From Monocercomonoides exilis (taxonomy: Eukaryota; Preaxostyla; Oxymonadida; Polymastigidae), in the NCBI GenBank assembly GCA_001643675.2, contig LSRY02000040.1, forward strand, positions 5,001 through 69,000: 64,000 bases of DNA. Direction: 5' to 3'. The position numbers and the translations under genes are program-made. Positions 50,004-62,517 of this stretch are shown here, in pieces. The notes beneath the pieces were generated by a model. The model saw only the letters and a list, made by a program, of their open reading frames with translations. It was not told where the DNA came from and did no database searches. Numbering within the stretch: position 1 is the stretch's first letter; the number at the start of each line of letters is the position of its first letter.

Positions 50004-51426
50004 ATGAGTTTGTTTGATGGTTATAATTTTGAAGATGAAATTCTGACTACGGCCAGAACCGAGCAGTTTTCAAGTTTGTTCTTTTATTTGGACTAAATAA
50101 TTCTGAACAAAAATTTTTGTATTTTGAAACTTGTTTGAAGAATTGTTTTGTGAAGTGGAACATTGCAGAGAAGATGAACAAAAACAGAAAATTGAGGAAA
50201 TGAATGGGTTAATTGATGAAATGAATAAAGAAGAATTCAAATCAGTTTTCACAGAAAAATTATTCGATACAATCGACAAAATGATTGAAGAAAAGAAACT
50301 GTCATTGGAAAGTGCAATCTTGCTATTGAAGCATGTTGGATATTGCAAAGTGCTGAAAAAGATTTTCTTATATTCTTTTGATGATTCATCTTTGAGCAAA
50401 AGAATGAGAGAGATGATGATTGATGAAAATGAGAAGAAAAAAGAAATAAACGAAAAAATTATTACAGATCACTGTGAATGTTATCTTTATTTGAAAGACA
50501 GGACTATTTCAAGACTGCCTTATGCATGTGTGACTTGCCTTTTGAAAGATGCATTGAAGAAAGACGAGACCGAAGAAGCTCAGAAGGAAGTGGAAATGGC
50601 GTTGCTGGCTTTGGGCAATATTGGATATTGGGTTTGAGAACCTTTTTCCATTTTGATATTGTTGAATTGTATTTTCTTCTTTTTTGCATAGGAAATGAAA
50701 AGAGAACTGTATTTGAATGAGATAACAGAAATCATCAAATATCACCAGGAACATCAGAATCTGACACAACTTGCCTATCAGTCTGCTTGGCAATTTTTGA
50801 TGAACAGATTCTCCAACGACAAGAGCTTGGAAGAAGTGATTGTGAATGAACTGCATTTCGCCAGAGAAGCAACAAAAGCATTGGAAGATCTGTCAAAGAG
50901 TGTGGATTGGAAGAAAAAAGAAGAGGGAAAAGGAGAAAGGGAAGTGAAGGAAGTGCTTGTTATCGAGAGATGGATCAATGACATTTTTTGTTTCTTATAC
51001 TCAAACACATTGTGGAACGAAGAAATTGCTGGACTTCTTTACAGCATTGTTCAAGTATTTCAAGCATCAAGAGATAATTACCCAGATGCAAGGTGTCGAT
51101 GCCTTTATTCATTAAGAAGTGCAGTTGAAAAGAGAAAAGTGAAAATTGATGACTTGTTGAAAAGCGGAGCTATTGGAATCTTTTTGGAGGAAATGAAGCA
51201 ATCAACTTTGATTAATTTTTCAATTGTGCAAAGTTTGTCTTTGTTAAGTAAAATTTCAGAAAGACTGAAAGAAAAAAAGGATGATGAAAAGGAAGAGGAG
51301 GAAAGAAAGGCAATGAAAAGAAAGATATTTGAAAAGCTGGAAGAAGAAGGTTGTGAAGATTGCATTGAGAGTTTTCATAAAATGTTTTTTTTCTCAATGG
51401 AAAATATAATGATGCTTTGTTATTGA
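50004..51426 (+). CDS. Helical-repeat family protein, paralogue 2 (C-terminal frameshift)
   Basis: Exons are 50004-50073, 50141-50631 and 50692-51426. The introns are 67 bp (GTTTGT...TTGAAG) and 60 bp (GTTTGA...GCATAG), and the joined frame gives 431 aa. Shared landmarks are DEQKQKIEEMNG, AILLLKHVGYCKVL, HCECYLYL, ALLALGNIGYW directly before intron 2, then ELYLNEITEIIKYHQEH, VNELHFAREATKALE and VKIDDLLKSGAIG. The predicted structure is almost all helix, ARM/HEAT-like. The conserved end (ISDYFVNV-stop) is present in the DNA at 51432-51456 but out of frame. Next to an 8-T run (51385-51392) the frame shifts, and the protein ends early with a novel MENIMMLCY. This is either a real lesion or a homopolymer assembly error. 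Confidence 0.75.
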
Positions 51427-53634
51427 TTATTTCTGATTATTTTGTAAATGTTTGAGAAAAAGAAACTCACTTTGTTCACAAATATTTAATTATTTTAACT
51501 TATTTTATTATTTATTTTTGATTTGATTGATTTATGATCCAACAAGACTTTGACCGTTTTTTGTTAAAAAAACAATAATATTTTTTTCTGTGTTATCTGT
51601 TTATGACTGTTCGGTAGATGTTTGAAGAAATGAGATTCCTAACATTTTGATATTCACTGTGCTTGTTTTTTCTTTTTTGATTATTCCCTTTATCAGCAAA
51701 TGGTTGCTTGCATCCTTTTTCAATGATAATTTTTGTTGAATTGCGTGATGAATAATCAGCTAATGTTGTAAATGTTTGAGAAAAAGAGAATCAAATTTAA
51801 ATTTTAACTCAAAAATTGATGCTTTTGTATTTGTATTTGTTACTCCAAAATGATGTCTATTTCTTTTTCATCGTTTCACAGAATGGCCACAAACTCAGGC
51901 ATTTGAAATTTTTGTGAAAAAATACTTTGGGTGGTTAATTTATCCGGACTTTTTTTTTATCCAAACAAAAATTTAAAATTAAAATATCTCAACAAATATT
52001 CAATATTAATTTACAGTAATTTGCACAGTTGTATATTAGCATATATGACATCTATTCATAAACAAATTTTTAATAGCGGTGTTGTATAATTTATGAAATA
52101 AATCATTTTCGTTTCAGAAAATCTGCCTTTTGATGAATTTTTCTATTTTAATAAAATGATTCAATTTATCTTTTGTAAATAGCGCTTATTTTTTCTATGT
52201 AATAAACAATTTTGGTTATTTTTCATTTTCTGCAATTTGCTCGTATTGACTGAATGAAAATCTGTCATTTTTGAAAAATTTTTGTCAATGGGAAAACTTT
52301 AAAAAAATGTTTTTTGCAAAACTCAAAAACACCAAGTGAATAAAATGTATGCATTAATTATTGAAACGGTTTATTTAATCATTTCCACGATGTTATTTGA
52401 AATGAATTGCAATCCATTTAATTATATTTTTTAGATTCTTTTTGTTTTTGATAATATTTGTCATTGTTTTTTTGAAAAGTTCCTTTTGTTTAATTTTAAA
52501 ATAGAATTAAAATATCTTTTTTCGATCAAATTTCTGTTTCCACTCACCAAACTTTGCTGTTATGAAAATAATATCTCAACAATGTTATTATTTCCATTTT
52601 TGTGAATTTTCATGATTGGGAACAGAAATTTGATCGAAACAAGAAATTTTTATTTTATTTGTAACTTAAACAAAAAAAACTTTTCACAAAAATTTTGCCA
52701 TTTTGTGAAAATTCTATTGAAATGCTAATATGGCTGATCCTTTTAAAAATCATACTTTCGTTCGATTTTTGATCAAAATATTTTTCTTTTTTGGATTATT
52801 TCAAATGAGGATTTGTTTTTTAGGAACTCTTATTGTTTTTGTTATTGCGATAGCAGAAACATATTTTGAAAAAAATTTTTCAGAGAAGTGAATTTAAATC
52901 AAGACTCGAACGAAAGTGTGATTTCAAAAAGTGTCAGTCTTTCAATAAAAAAGATCATAAATTGAAATAACAAACATAGTAGCAGAATTTTATGATCACA
53001 AAAAATAGATTTTTTTCATTGAATTTATAACAAACAAAACTGTCGTATTCATATGTTTTAATAATTTACACAGAAACCATTCCTATTTTTTTTTTTTTAG
53101 TGGTTGAGTATTTTTTGATCATGTTTTTAACAGATGGAACAAAAACCACTTGACATGTCACAACATTGAATACAAGATTGCTTTCTCTAAAAAAAACAAG
53201 AGGGAAATTTCTGATATTTTTCATCAATAAACACATTTTCATCACCAACTCAATTGTCATCCTAGACTTTCATTTTCGTTTCGACTGAATATTGTTAAAA
53301 AAATAAATTGAAATCAAACATAAATAGGATTTCGAAATATATTTTCAGAATAATTCTTCTTGTGGTTGTTGAGAGATCGAACTTGTTCAAAATTTTTTGC
53401 ACAATCTGCAATTGAAATAAAAAAGTTTGCGAAATTTTTCTTTTTGTTTTTTAAATTAAAAGTATTTCTTTCTCTTATAACATATTTCTGTTTTGAATAA
53501 TTAAAGATGCATTAAATAATGAAATGAAATATTTTTCGAATAATGAAAAAAAGAAAAACAAAAAATATGGATACTGATCATCAAAAAAACCATTCGTTAA
53601 GTTTTTGTTTATTATTTGAAGAGAGGTCGAAAAA
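51427..53634. other. AT-rich intergenic DNA with a repeated 3'-end motif
   Basis: The paralogue 2 tail sequence TTGTAAATGTTTGAGAAAAA at about 51443 is repeated at about 51767, 0.3 kb further on. The rest is AT-rich without a supported gene. A short minus-strand frame at 53260-53066 is not convincing. Confidence 0.45.
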
Positions 53635-56600
53635 ATGGCGAGCGAAGAGAGCATGTCGATGTGTTCGACATCAAGTGGGATGACGAATGAATATGCTCAA
53701 GCAGAAGGTTTCAGTAAACTGGAAACAGTTGGATTTTCATTTTTTTCACCTCTTTACCATCAACCGAAACATCCGAGCAAAACGTGGGAAATTTTCGTCT
53801 GGGCATTCACAGTGCTTCAGATGGTTACACTCAGTTTCTTTCGAATTGACGTTTCCACGCAAAAAGTGAACACAGTTTCTTTGGTTTGCGATTTTCATCT
53901 TTGTATTTTTTCCTATGTGATTTGTTTATCATTCCACAATCCTGAACTTGATGAATGTATATTTTTGGGGTTAAATTTTTTATTCATGCGACTGTTAGTG
54001 CGTTGGCTTTCCAGATGGAACGTCTCTTGGATATTTGGCAGGAAATTACGTTTCGTTTGTAATAATAGGATGCGCAGGATATTTGGCATTGCTCATTATA
54101 TACATAGCGGTTACAGCGATTTTTCAAGGCGTTATTTCAGGCTCGCAGCCGTGGGTCATTTCACTTTTGCGCTGGCTTGTGAACTTTACATACACCATCT
54201 TGTTTATCCCATTGACTTCAATATGCATAGCAATATTTGATTGCTATAAATCCGAAGGGCAAATGGTCCATCGGGGATTTGAAGGCAGTTGCTCGGGTTC
54301 ATTGTTATCGTTTTTGGGATTTATTGTGTCAATGCTGGTACTTATTGTTCTTCTTTTGTCTTCAATTTTTGTAAACAGCATGATTTTCAACCACAATCCG
54401 AAGCATGGTGGGCTATGGTCATCTCCAAGTGGGCTGTGGCAAGCGGTGGACTCGTCACTTGTGTTTGGATGTGTGTTTGCGATGAGAACGCTGATTGAAT
54501 GGCCATTCTGGCGCGGAGTGGTTACTGTTGGATCTTCTCTAGCGATGATGGTGTATTTCGTGTATATTCAGCCGATATACAAACTGAATGGAAATCTGCT
54601 GATGGGCAGTAAATGGTGCATGTTTGGATGCTTGAGACTTATTGACGAAATTCTGTATGCAATTGAAGGAGCAACAGGCAACTGGATAATAACTATTGTG
54701 CTTCAAGTTGTTGGACTAATAGCTGGAATTGTTGCTTGTGCAGTGCTGTTGCCCAAGATTTGTCGAAAAATGAGAGAGAAAAAGTATCTTTTAACAGCTT
54801 TTGGCAACCAGCTGTCAGACATTTGCACGAAAAATCCTTCTTTGGCTCTGCCTCCGCTGAAGAAGCCAGAAAGAGTGGAGCCATCACTTCGCTTTATACA
54901 ACAGAAAGAATACAACTCGATGATTCATTTGACATTTGCGGATTACGTGTACACACACGCACTGAAGACGAACCCGAACAACAGCATGCTGTGCTTCCAG
55001 TATGCGACGTTTCTGTCTGCCTACCGCAAAAACTACATGAAGTCGAACACGCTCATCCAGAAGGCGCGGTCGCTTTCTCCGGGCATGTTTCTGAACTTTG
55101 TGCTGTTCTGCAAGGCGAAAGAGAACGGCGGGCGCGCAAACGGGCAGAACGGCGGGAACGGGGCAGGCAACATGACCTCGTTTGCCTTCACGACGCTGCT
55201 GGCAAAGGCAGAGAAGCACCACGAGCAGGCTGTGAGTGCGATGAAGGACTTCTTCGAGAACGCGACAGCGATGCAGCCAGACTACAAGGCGATTCCGGGT
55301 CTGTTGAATTCGATTGTGAAGAACGAGGATGTTGCGAGAAAAAGCTACGAAGAGCTGATTGCGTCGCACGAGCAGAACACAGGTGTGCTGCGGAGCTATG
55401 CGCGTCTGCTGCTGGACATATACGACGACGAAGACGAGGCGGAGATGATTCTGAACAGGGCAGAGCAGATTGAAGAGGACTACGGCTACGGCGAGTCGAT
55501 GGCACATACACACGCTGGAGGCTTCCACGATGGGTCGTTTGGGATGGGCGAGGCATACGAGATGAGCGGGAGGAGAAGCGCAGGGGGAGACAGGACGGGT
55601 GCAGAGCACGAGGCGAATATGCCACGCATTGTGAGGCGGGGAAGCTTTGAGGTGAATGCAGGGAGTGTTAAGGATGGCACCAATGGAGACAAAGGAGCAG
55701 AGGGTTCTTCATTGGAAGCGCAGAATTTGGAAGGAGATCGCGAATCTCTTGCGAGAAGCGAGGCGCAATGGCAGCAGTCTTCGAGTGGCGTCAGAAGGCA
55801 TCACACGTCAAATCGGAGGAGGAGAAAGAAGAAGAAGAAAGAGTCAACGATTGTCGATCTGGTGATGGGAGGACACGGAGAGCACGGGAACAAAGAAGGG
55901 AACATTTTCAGGCTGAAGTTCACAGTCATTGTTTCGCACATGATAGACATAGTTGTGCTAATCGCTGCCCTGATTGTGTATGTCGTCATGACGAATAATC
56001 ACCAGAAGAACCTACAGACGCTGCGGAATGTGTGCGACTTGTCATTTCATTCAGCACGTTCAGCCACAATCGGATACAACTTCTTTATATACGACAAAAG
56101 GTACAACTTTACAGACCCGACTTCCTCAGACAAGTGGCCGGCAGGAATGATTCAGAAGAAAGATCTGTTGAAAATGATGGACGATACATCAGAAAGCCTG
56201 GCCTCTATGCTCGGCAGAATCCACCAGTCAACCACAAACTTGGAGGTGTGGGAGACGGCAGACGTCAGCACGTATTTCTTCACGATGACCACAAAGGAAG
56301 AGGAACAGGACGGAGAGACAACGGAGGTGATAGACATCAAAAGGCAGGTACTCCGCTCGTCGTCGATGTTGGAGGTGCTTGCGACTGTTTCACAGATCAC
56401 TCACCATCTGTATCTATCGAACATATCTTCTCGACCTCAAGATCCTGATTATCTGTCAAACATACAGTTTTTGGTCTTCAACTGCCCTGTTCCAATTTTG
56501 GAAGGTGCGAAAAGAGTCATCATTTACTACTTCGACCTTATGAACACAGAATGCAACCAGATCATCATTGTCTTTTCTGTCATCATCTCTGCTTTTCTAT

Positions 56601-59500
56601 TGCCTCTGACAATTTTCCAGCTTTTCCTTTTTGTGAGATTCTCTCACAAGGCAGTGAAGAATCGGATGAGGGCGTATCAGACGATGCTGGACATGCCAAA
56701 GAACAAGATGCAGAGTGTCATTCGCAGACTTCTGAGAGACGAAGACGAAGAGGACGACTTTACGATCAACATTGAGATGGGGGAGAGCATGGAGACGAGG
56801 ACATACGACAACTACTTGGACAACAACGACATGCACAACGGTGATAACAACCACAATGGAGAGTTCTTGGAAGATCCCGGCGCATCTGCTCTGCGCGAAG
56901 GAGGAGGTGAAAGTGGGCAAGGAGACAGTCAATCGAAAATTGTGTGCAATTCTCTGCAGACATCTCATCTGAACGGGAAAGGGCTGGGTGAAATCAATGC
57001 GCGCTCAATGTTTGTGCGGCAGCAATCGATGGAGTCGCAGCAGAAGAGGAAAGCCTCTTTTAAGCAGGGCTCACCCGAGATGGAGCTTTCTTATGTGAAG
57101 TCAGCGTCTTCGATGCTGTCTGGTGCTGGCCCTTCTATGGATTCGATTAACGACACACCGTTTTCTCTGTCTTCTTCGAGTTCTTTGTTTGAAGAGCATC
57201 TGACGACGATTCCATCGACATCGGGATTGCAGCCGCAAATGCCAACAGTCAGCGAGGAGAACGCAAAGGGAGCACAAATGAATGAACAAGGAAATGGAGA
57301 AAGGAGAATATCACAGCCGCTGCTGACGAATATCGATGCTTCTTTGAACAATCAGAAAGCAGAGCCTGACGGAGCAGGAGGAGCAGAATCCCAGTCGAGC
57401 CGATCGAAGAACGATGTGACTCCACCCGATCATCTTTCCTTCAACGCAAACGGAATTGCGATGGGTGAGCACGAAGGAGCATCAGTTGTTGCAAATGCCA
57501 CTCCAACCGGAAACGCTACAAAGACGGTTATCAACCCAATGTTTGGCGGAAATGTGCTGGCAGCACCACAGACAACCAAGCCGCTTGGCATCAACCAGTT
57601 CGACGAACTGAACAACATGTCACAAACTCCTCTTCTCATGCCACAGCTCTTTTCAAATAACGGAGGCGGAAGCCCTAACAACAATGGAAATAATAACCAG
57701 CCCCACTTTGGGCTGATGTCCACAGCCTCGTTCTCCATCCAGCACACGATGTCTGAATATGAAACGGGATCTATTTTCAACTCGACTCAGATAATGCCCC
57801 CGCTCTCACCAACAAACGTGTATCAACAGAAAAATCCAATGATGTTCGGCCAGAACCTGTCGCTTCCGCAGATCGACGTGCCAGCACCGATGCCCACTGT
57901 CTCTGAGGCACAGTTGAGGACTGATCGAAACATGTTGGATGCGAACGAGCCAATTGTGCAGACACAACAACAACAACAACCTCAAGAGCAACAGCAGCAG
58001 CAACAAAATGGGACAGTTGATTTGAAGTTCATTTATGATGACGAAGATAATGAGGAAATAGAAAGAGCCAGGCAGATGGGGATGATCAGAAACGCCGTTG
58101 AAGATGCAGCGTGGGAAGAGCAAATGGAAAAGGATATAGAGAAGCACGAAGCAGCGTACAAGCAGCTGCCAAAGCCAGTCACAGCTAAAATCCGAGTGCC
58201 AATCTTTCTGTTTGTGGTACTTGGTCTTTGTGCTGTTCTTGTTACAGTTGCTTTGGCGGTGACGTATGTTACTGGCTTCAAGCCAATCTCAGCCAACATC
58301 ATTCTTTCTGGAATGCGTGCATCAATTCTGTTCCAAATCCAGTTTTTGCTGATATCCGTTCTTCAGCCTCTTCCACTTCTGAAGACCGACCAATCGATCA
58401 CGTTTCCGAGAGCAAACAATCCAGTCATGCACAACTCGTCCCATTGCTCTGGTGATCCACTCATTGCACGCAACATGCTGGTTCCGATGTCCAATTACTT
58501 CGATGCGGTGCATTTGGGGTGCCACTTCGGCGATTCGGAGTATTCGCACGCAGACGATGTCACATACGATGCAGTGACTGTGTCGCGGATGAAGACAGAG
58601 TTCAATGTGAAGACTCTGCTAGCAGACACTGAGTGCTTCCTGGCTGAATCTGATGATTGTTCTCAGGTGGATCCAATGCGGATATATGGAGTGCATGGAA
58701 ACCTTTATGGACTCACCTCACTTCTGGCGCGGATGAGGATAAATGTGGAGAGGATTTCGAAGATGGATGTTGAGAACATCACGTATTTAACCCCTGAAGC
58801 GCGATTCATTCTGAATGGACTCAGAAATGATATTGTGGGAGGCATAAACAAGATGACGAACATGATTTTGACTGAAGGAAAGGAAGAAGTGCAGGAGTCA
58901 GTAACCATTCTGATTGCTGTTATTGTTGCATTTTGTGTTTTGTATTTAGTATCCATGTTTGGGAACGGGTTGATGTGGATAGGGGAAATCGCGTTTATCG
59001 AAAATGCCTCTGAAAAGCTGTTGGATTTGCTGCCTATCAAAGAAGGCGAGAAGGAGATTGTGATGATGCCGTCGATGGTGACAGGGCACGACTCGTTCGA
59101 CAAAGGAAGAGAGGCAATTCTGGACTATGCGCAGCAGCTTATCACGTCAATCAACCAGAACGAGCCTTATGAATCATTGGTAGCAACGTTTTTCCAGCTT
59201 TCGTCTACGGCGTTTGCTGTCTTCAACGAGGAGGAGAGAGAAATGGCAGCGAAGAACTATGAAGGGATAGAGAGGCACAAGCGAGAGCATTTGCTGTTGA
59301 GGCAGCGGCTGACGATGATCGCAGACCTGCTTCGCTCAAAGAACGATGCAGCGAAGGCAGTTGGGAAGAGGAAGCTTGTTTCGCTGTTTGACATGCACTT
59401 CACCGACGAAGACATCAACTTTGCAGACACTTGTTTCGGGATGGATGATAACAATCAGAATAATAACGAAAACGACAATGACAACAACGACGATTTGTAA
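53635..59500 (+). CDS. TmcB-like multi-pass membrane protein with TPR-like region
   Basis: Exon 1 is 53635-53883 (ATG after GTCGAAAAA). The inferred intron is 53884-53998 (GTTTGC...GTTAG, 115 bp). Exon 2 is 53999-59500, TAA. The joined product is 1916 aa. The N-terminal part is multi-pass: WEIFVWAFTVLQMVTLSFF in exon 1, then several helices in residues 95-350. Residues about 394-578 form a TPR-like helical repeat (DYVYTHALKTNPNN, YATFLSAYRKNY, SYARLLLDIYDDEDEAEMIL), encoded by markedly GC-richer DNA. Further membrane helices lie near 724-750, 936-962, 1481-1510 and 1716-1740, separated by long charged, Asn- and Gln-rich loops (poly-Gln near 1405-1420). The family is named after Dictyostelium tiny macrocysts proteins and is abundant in oxymonads. 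A membrane sensor role is suspected from the architecture, but the function is not established. Exact intron borders are the weakest part. Confidence 0.8.
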
Positions 59501-62500
59501 TTGTGACTGGTTGCGTGTGCGTGTTTTTTTATTTGTGTGTGTGTTTGCGTTTATCTTTGTGCTTGTGCTTGTGTTTTTAGACATTTAATCTTCTTTTCTT
59601 TATTGGTAGTTTCAAAAATTTTTAAATCCATTTAAATAAATCTAGTGAAATGGGTATCAATTTTTGAAGTTTTCTTCTCTCTCGCTCTCATTCTTTTTAT
59701 AGTAGTTTTTTAGATTTTTTTTAACATTATCTTTTTTTCCATTGAAAATAATGCCTCTTATTCATTGAAAGTGTCTGTGAAGGAACTAGTACTTCAAACT
59801 TTACCTCTCTCCTTTTATATGTGTGTAATTTTGGTTTATTTGTATATCTTTAGCTATCTGAAGAGAAATTTGGATATATTCATTGAGAAACTTTATAATG
59901 TTTTGTTCGCGTCAAATTTTCTAGTTTTTATTTTTAATTTATTTTATTTTTTTTCGTATTTCTTTGAGAGTGAATCAAGTTTTTTCCCCCCACTTTCAAA
60001 CAACAAATTAATATTTTCATTTTGCATCCATTTTTGTTGTAACATTTTTTTTTTGAATGTGTTAAGTTCATTTTCATCCCAATTGTTTCTTTTTTGCTTT
60101 TGCTGTTTTATTTCGGTTATGCTAAAAAGCATAAAAGTCGCATAACTTTTAATTGTTGTACATCACATTTATATCACCCAGAATTAGAAATTTTTAAAGT
60201 TTTATGTTTTATGTGGATAGTTTGATTTATTAATTGAATTTTTGTTTTGTTTGTTTTATTTTTTCGAAATCAACATGCACATTTGATGGAGTTTTCATTT
60301 GACGCCAAATTAGGATTTGTTTTTCTCTCTGAAAAAGGTTGTGTTACCGTTTTTGAATATTCAAAAATTGTTGCATTTAATGCTTTTTATTGATGAAGTT
60401 TGAATCGAGCTTTTTTTTTAATTGTCATTCGCAAAGGTTGTTTTAATGAAGAATAAGTTTATTTGAAGAAGAAATGCTTCATTCAACAAACTCGCTTCAT
60501 TTAAAAATTCTTAACATCGTTTAATAAGGCAATTTCGAGTTGTAATAATCTTATCACAATTTATTTGATTGTAATTTTGAAATGAAAAAATAATATCTAG
60601 AAAAATCATTTCATTATTATTTTCTTTCTTTCTTTTATTTTTTGAAGTTATTTTCTTTCATAATTCATCGTTTTGTTGAAAACTTATCAAAAATTGATGT
60701 TCAAGGAACTTAATGTTTGAATAATCGAAGAATGAATGAGAGTCAATAATTTATCATAAAATTAGTTTTTCAGCTGTTCCCAAAGAATTATCAACTGAAA
60801 TGATCGACGCCAGATTTACGCACAAACTGAAATATGTTTTTGAAGGTGTTTTTTTTTTTTTTTTTTTGACTTCGAAGACATTTTAAAAGAAAAATGCATC
60901 CTCCTTTTTGAATTTGTATGAAAATCATGCTCTGAATGATATTCACTTATGAGCTGTGTTTTCTCCGAATTTTAATGAGTTAAATACATTTGCTAAGTGA
61001 TGCTGGTTAGTTGATATTTTTCTCAAATATCTTCATCAGGGTAACTTCCTCTTTTGATCATTGCTCTGTTCTTTTCAATGGTCTCTCTGTGTTGAATTCG
61101 TGTGCTCACTTGAGATGAAAGAACAAAAAGAAGAAGATCTGTATTCTTCGCAGATACATTAAAAATTGATGTTTGACAGTTGAGAAATTGAAAAACAAAC
61201 ATTCTGCGCCTGTGCACATAAAACAGAAGAGCCAGATCAGCCAAGCTGAGGAAGAGAAACTCAATTTTGGAAAGAGTGTTTATTCTGCTTTATGGACTGT
61301 CTTGGAAGAATCAGATGTGATTGGAGGTATGCCCAGTTGTGAATTTCGCTGAACATGCGTTGATTCTAATTGCTAATGAAATCTTCCATTTGAATCGGAA
61401 TCAATCCAGAAAGACGAGGGATTGATGTGATGTTTGACAAACAAAATTTATATTTCAATGCCTCAGCGTTTGATAGATATCGTTGAAGATGAATGGAGTG
61501 CATCCAATCTCTCCAATGGCAGATTGCAGCAACACGAAAGAATACCCCCAAAAAACAACATCCAAAATTGATGTCTCCGTCTTCATTCCAAAGAAACAGA
61601 AATTTGATTGGACTTCTTTCTTTCCTCCAAAACCCCATTCTCCCATTCATTTGCAGAGAAATAACCTTGCTGGAGTGTATCTCATGGAAAAGTCGTCTTC
61701 CTCCTTCTTCTCCAAATCTCATTTCAACTGAAATGAAAATGTCCCTGAATGAACAAATCTGTTTTTAACATCCAATCAAATGAATAAATTTCCTTTTGAT
61801 GTTTCACTCTCAATGAACTGAAGAATCTCCATCATTTCTGTTGGAGCTGAAATTCATCCTTTTCTTCATGGCACAAGATTATTTGGCTATTGGTGCATTG
61901 GAGCCTTGATTTTCTTCCTCTCTTCAAGCATGTTCTCCATGTTCAAAATCATGTTCTTTTCTTTTCTTTTGTTCAGACAATTTGTGATGATTTTCAGATT
62001 TTCATTTCTTTTCATCTTTCGCAACCCAATGATCCATTGACAGATGATTTCAAAATGCAACAATCCACAAAATATGTCAAATGCTCAGGCACCATCTGTT
62101 CTTGTTTTCTACATCATTCTTCTCTATAAAAATCAACTAAAAACATCTTCCTTACGCTCATTCAATCTGTCAAATTTATTTTTCTCTTTGCTAAAGTATT
62201 TGCTATTAATTCCATTGGTGAAAAAGATGTGATTCAAAAAGTTAATGAATTTTTTTAAAAAAAACGATATTCATCAAATAAATTGTTGGTTATGATCAAA
62301 AATAAACAAAAGATTTTCATTTTCTGCCATCATTCAACCAATTCTTGTGGCTTTTTTGCACTTTCTTTTGCAATTCTTTTTATATAACAAAAATAAAACA
62401 GATTAAATTGCTATCATTTTAGGACTGCAAGATAATCAACGATGTTTGTATTTATCTTTTATTTTGTTATTTACAAGGCTTTTCCACTATTTATGAATAT

Positions 62501-62517
62501 TTTTTATAACAAGCTGG
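59501..62517. other. Intergenic with gene scraps
   Basis: The first 1.5 kb is AT-rich and holds the 3' UTR of the TmcB-like gene. The minus-strand frame 61244-61023 reads like the end of a membrane protein (LADLALLFYVHRRRMFVF, then a soluble tail ending PDEDI) but lacks upstream exons. 61.38-61.72 kb has coding-like sequence on both strands without a start. I treat these as remnants. Confidence 0.4.
62431..62468 (+). promoter_or_regulatory. Conserved upstream block, paralogue 3
   Basis: This block matches 49917-49954 with a single substitution and lies at the same distance from the ATG of the paralogue. Confidence 0.35.

Noticed and set aside
53884-53998. Reading the TmcB-like gene straight through in the first frame to 54240
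   Set aside because: The first frame runs on for 200 codons but loses the membrane protein. A GTTTG...TTAG intron joins both parts in phase 0 and matches the donor type of other introns here.
54736-55625. Long frames on both strands within the TPR-like region
   Set aside because: The high GC of this segment removes chance stops. The TmcB-like frame alone makes protein sense.
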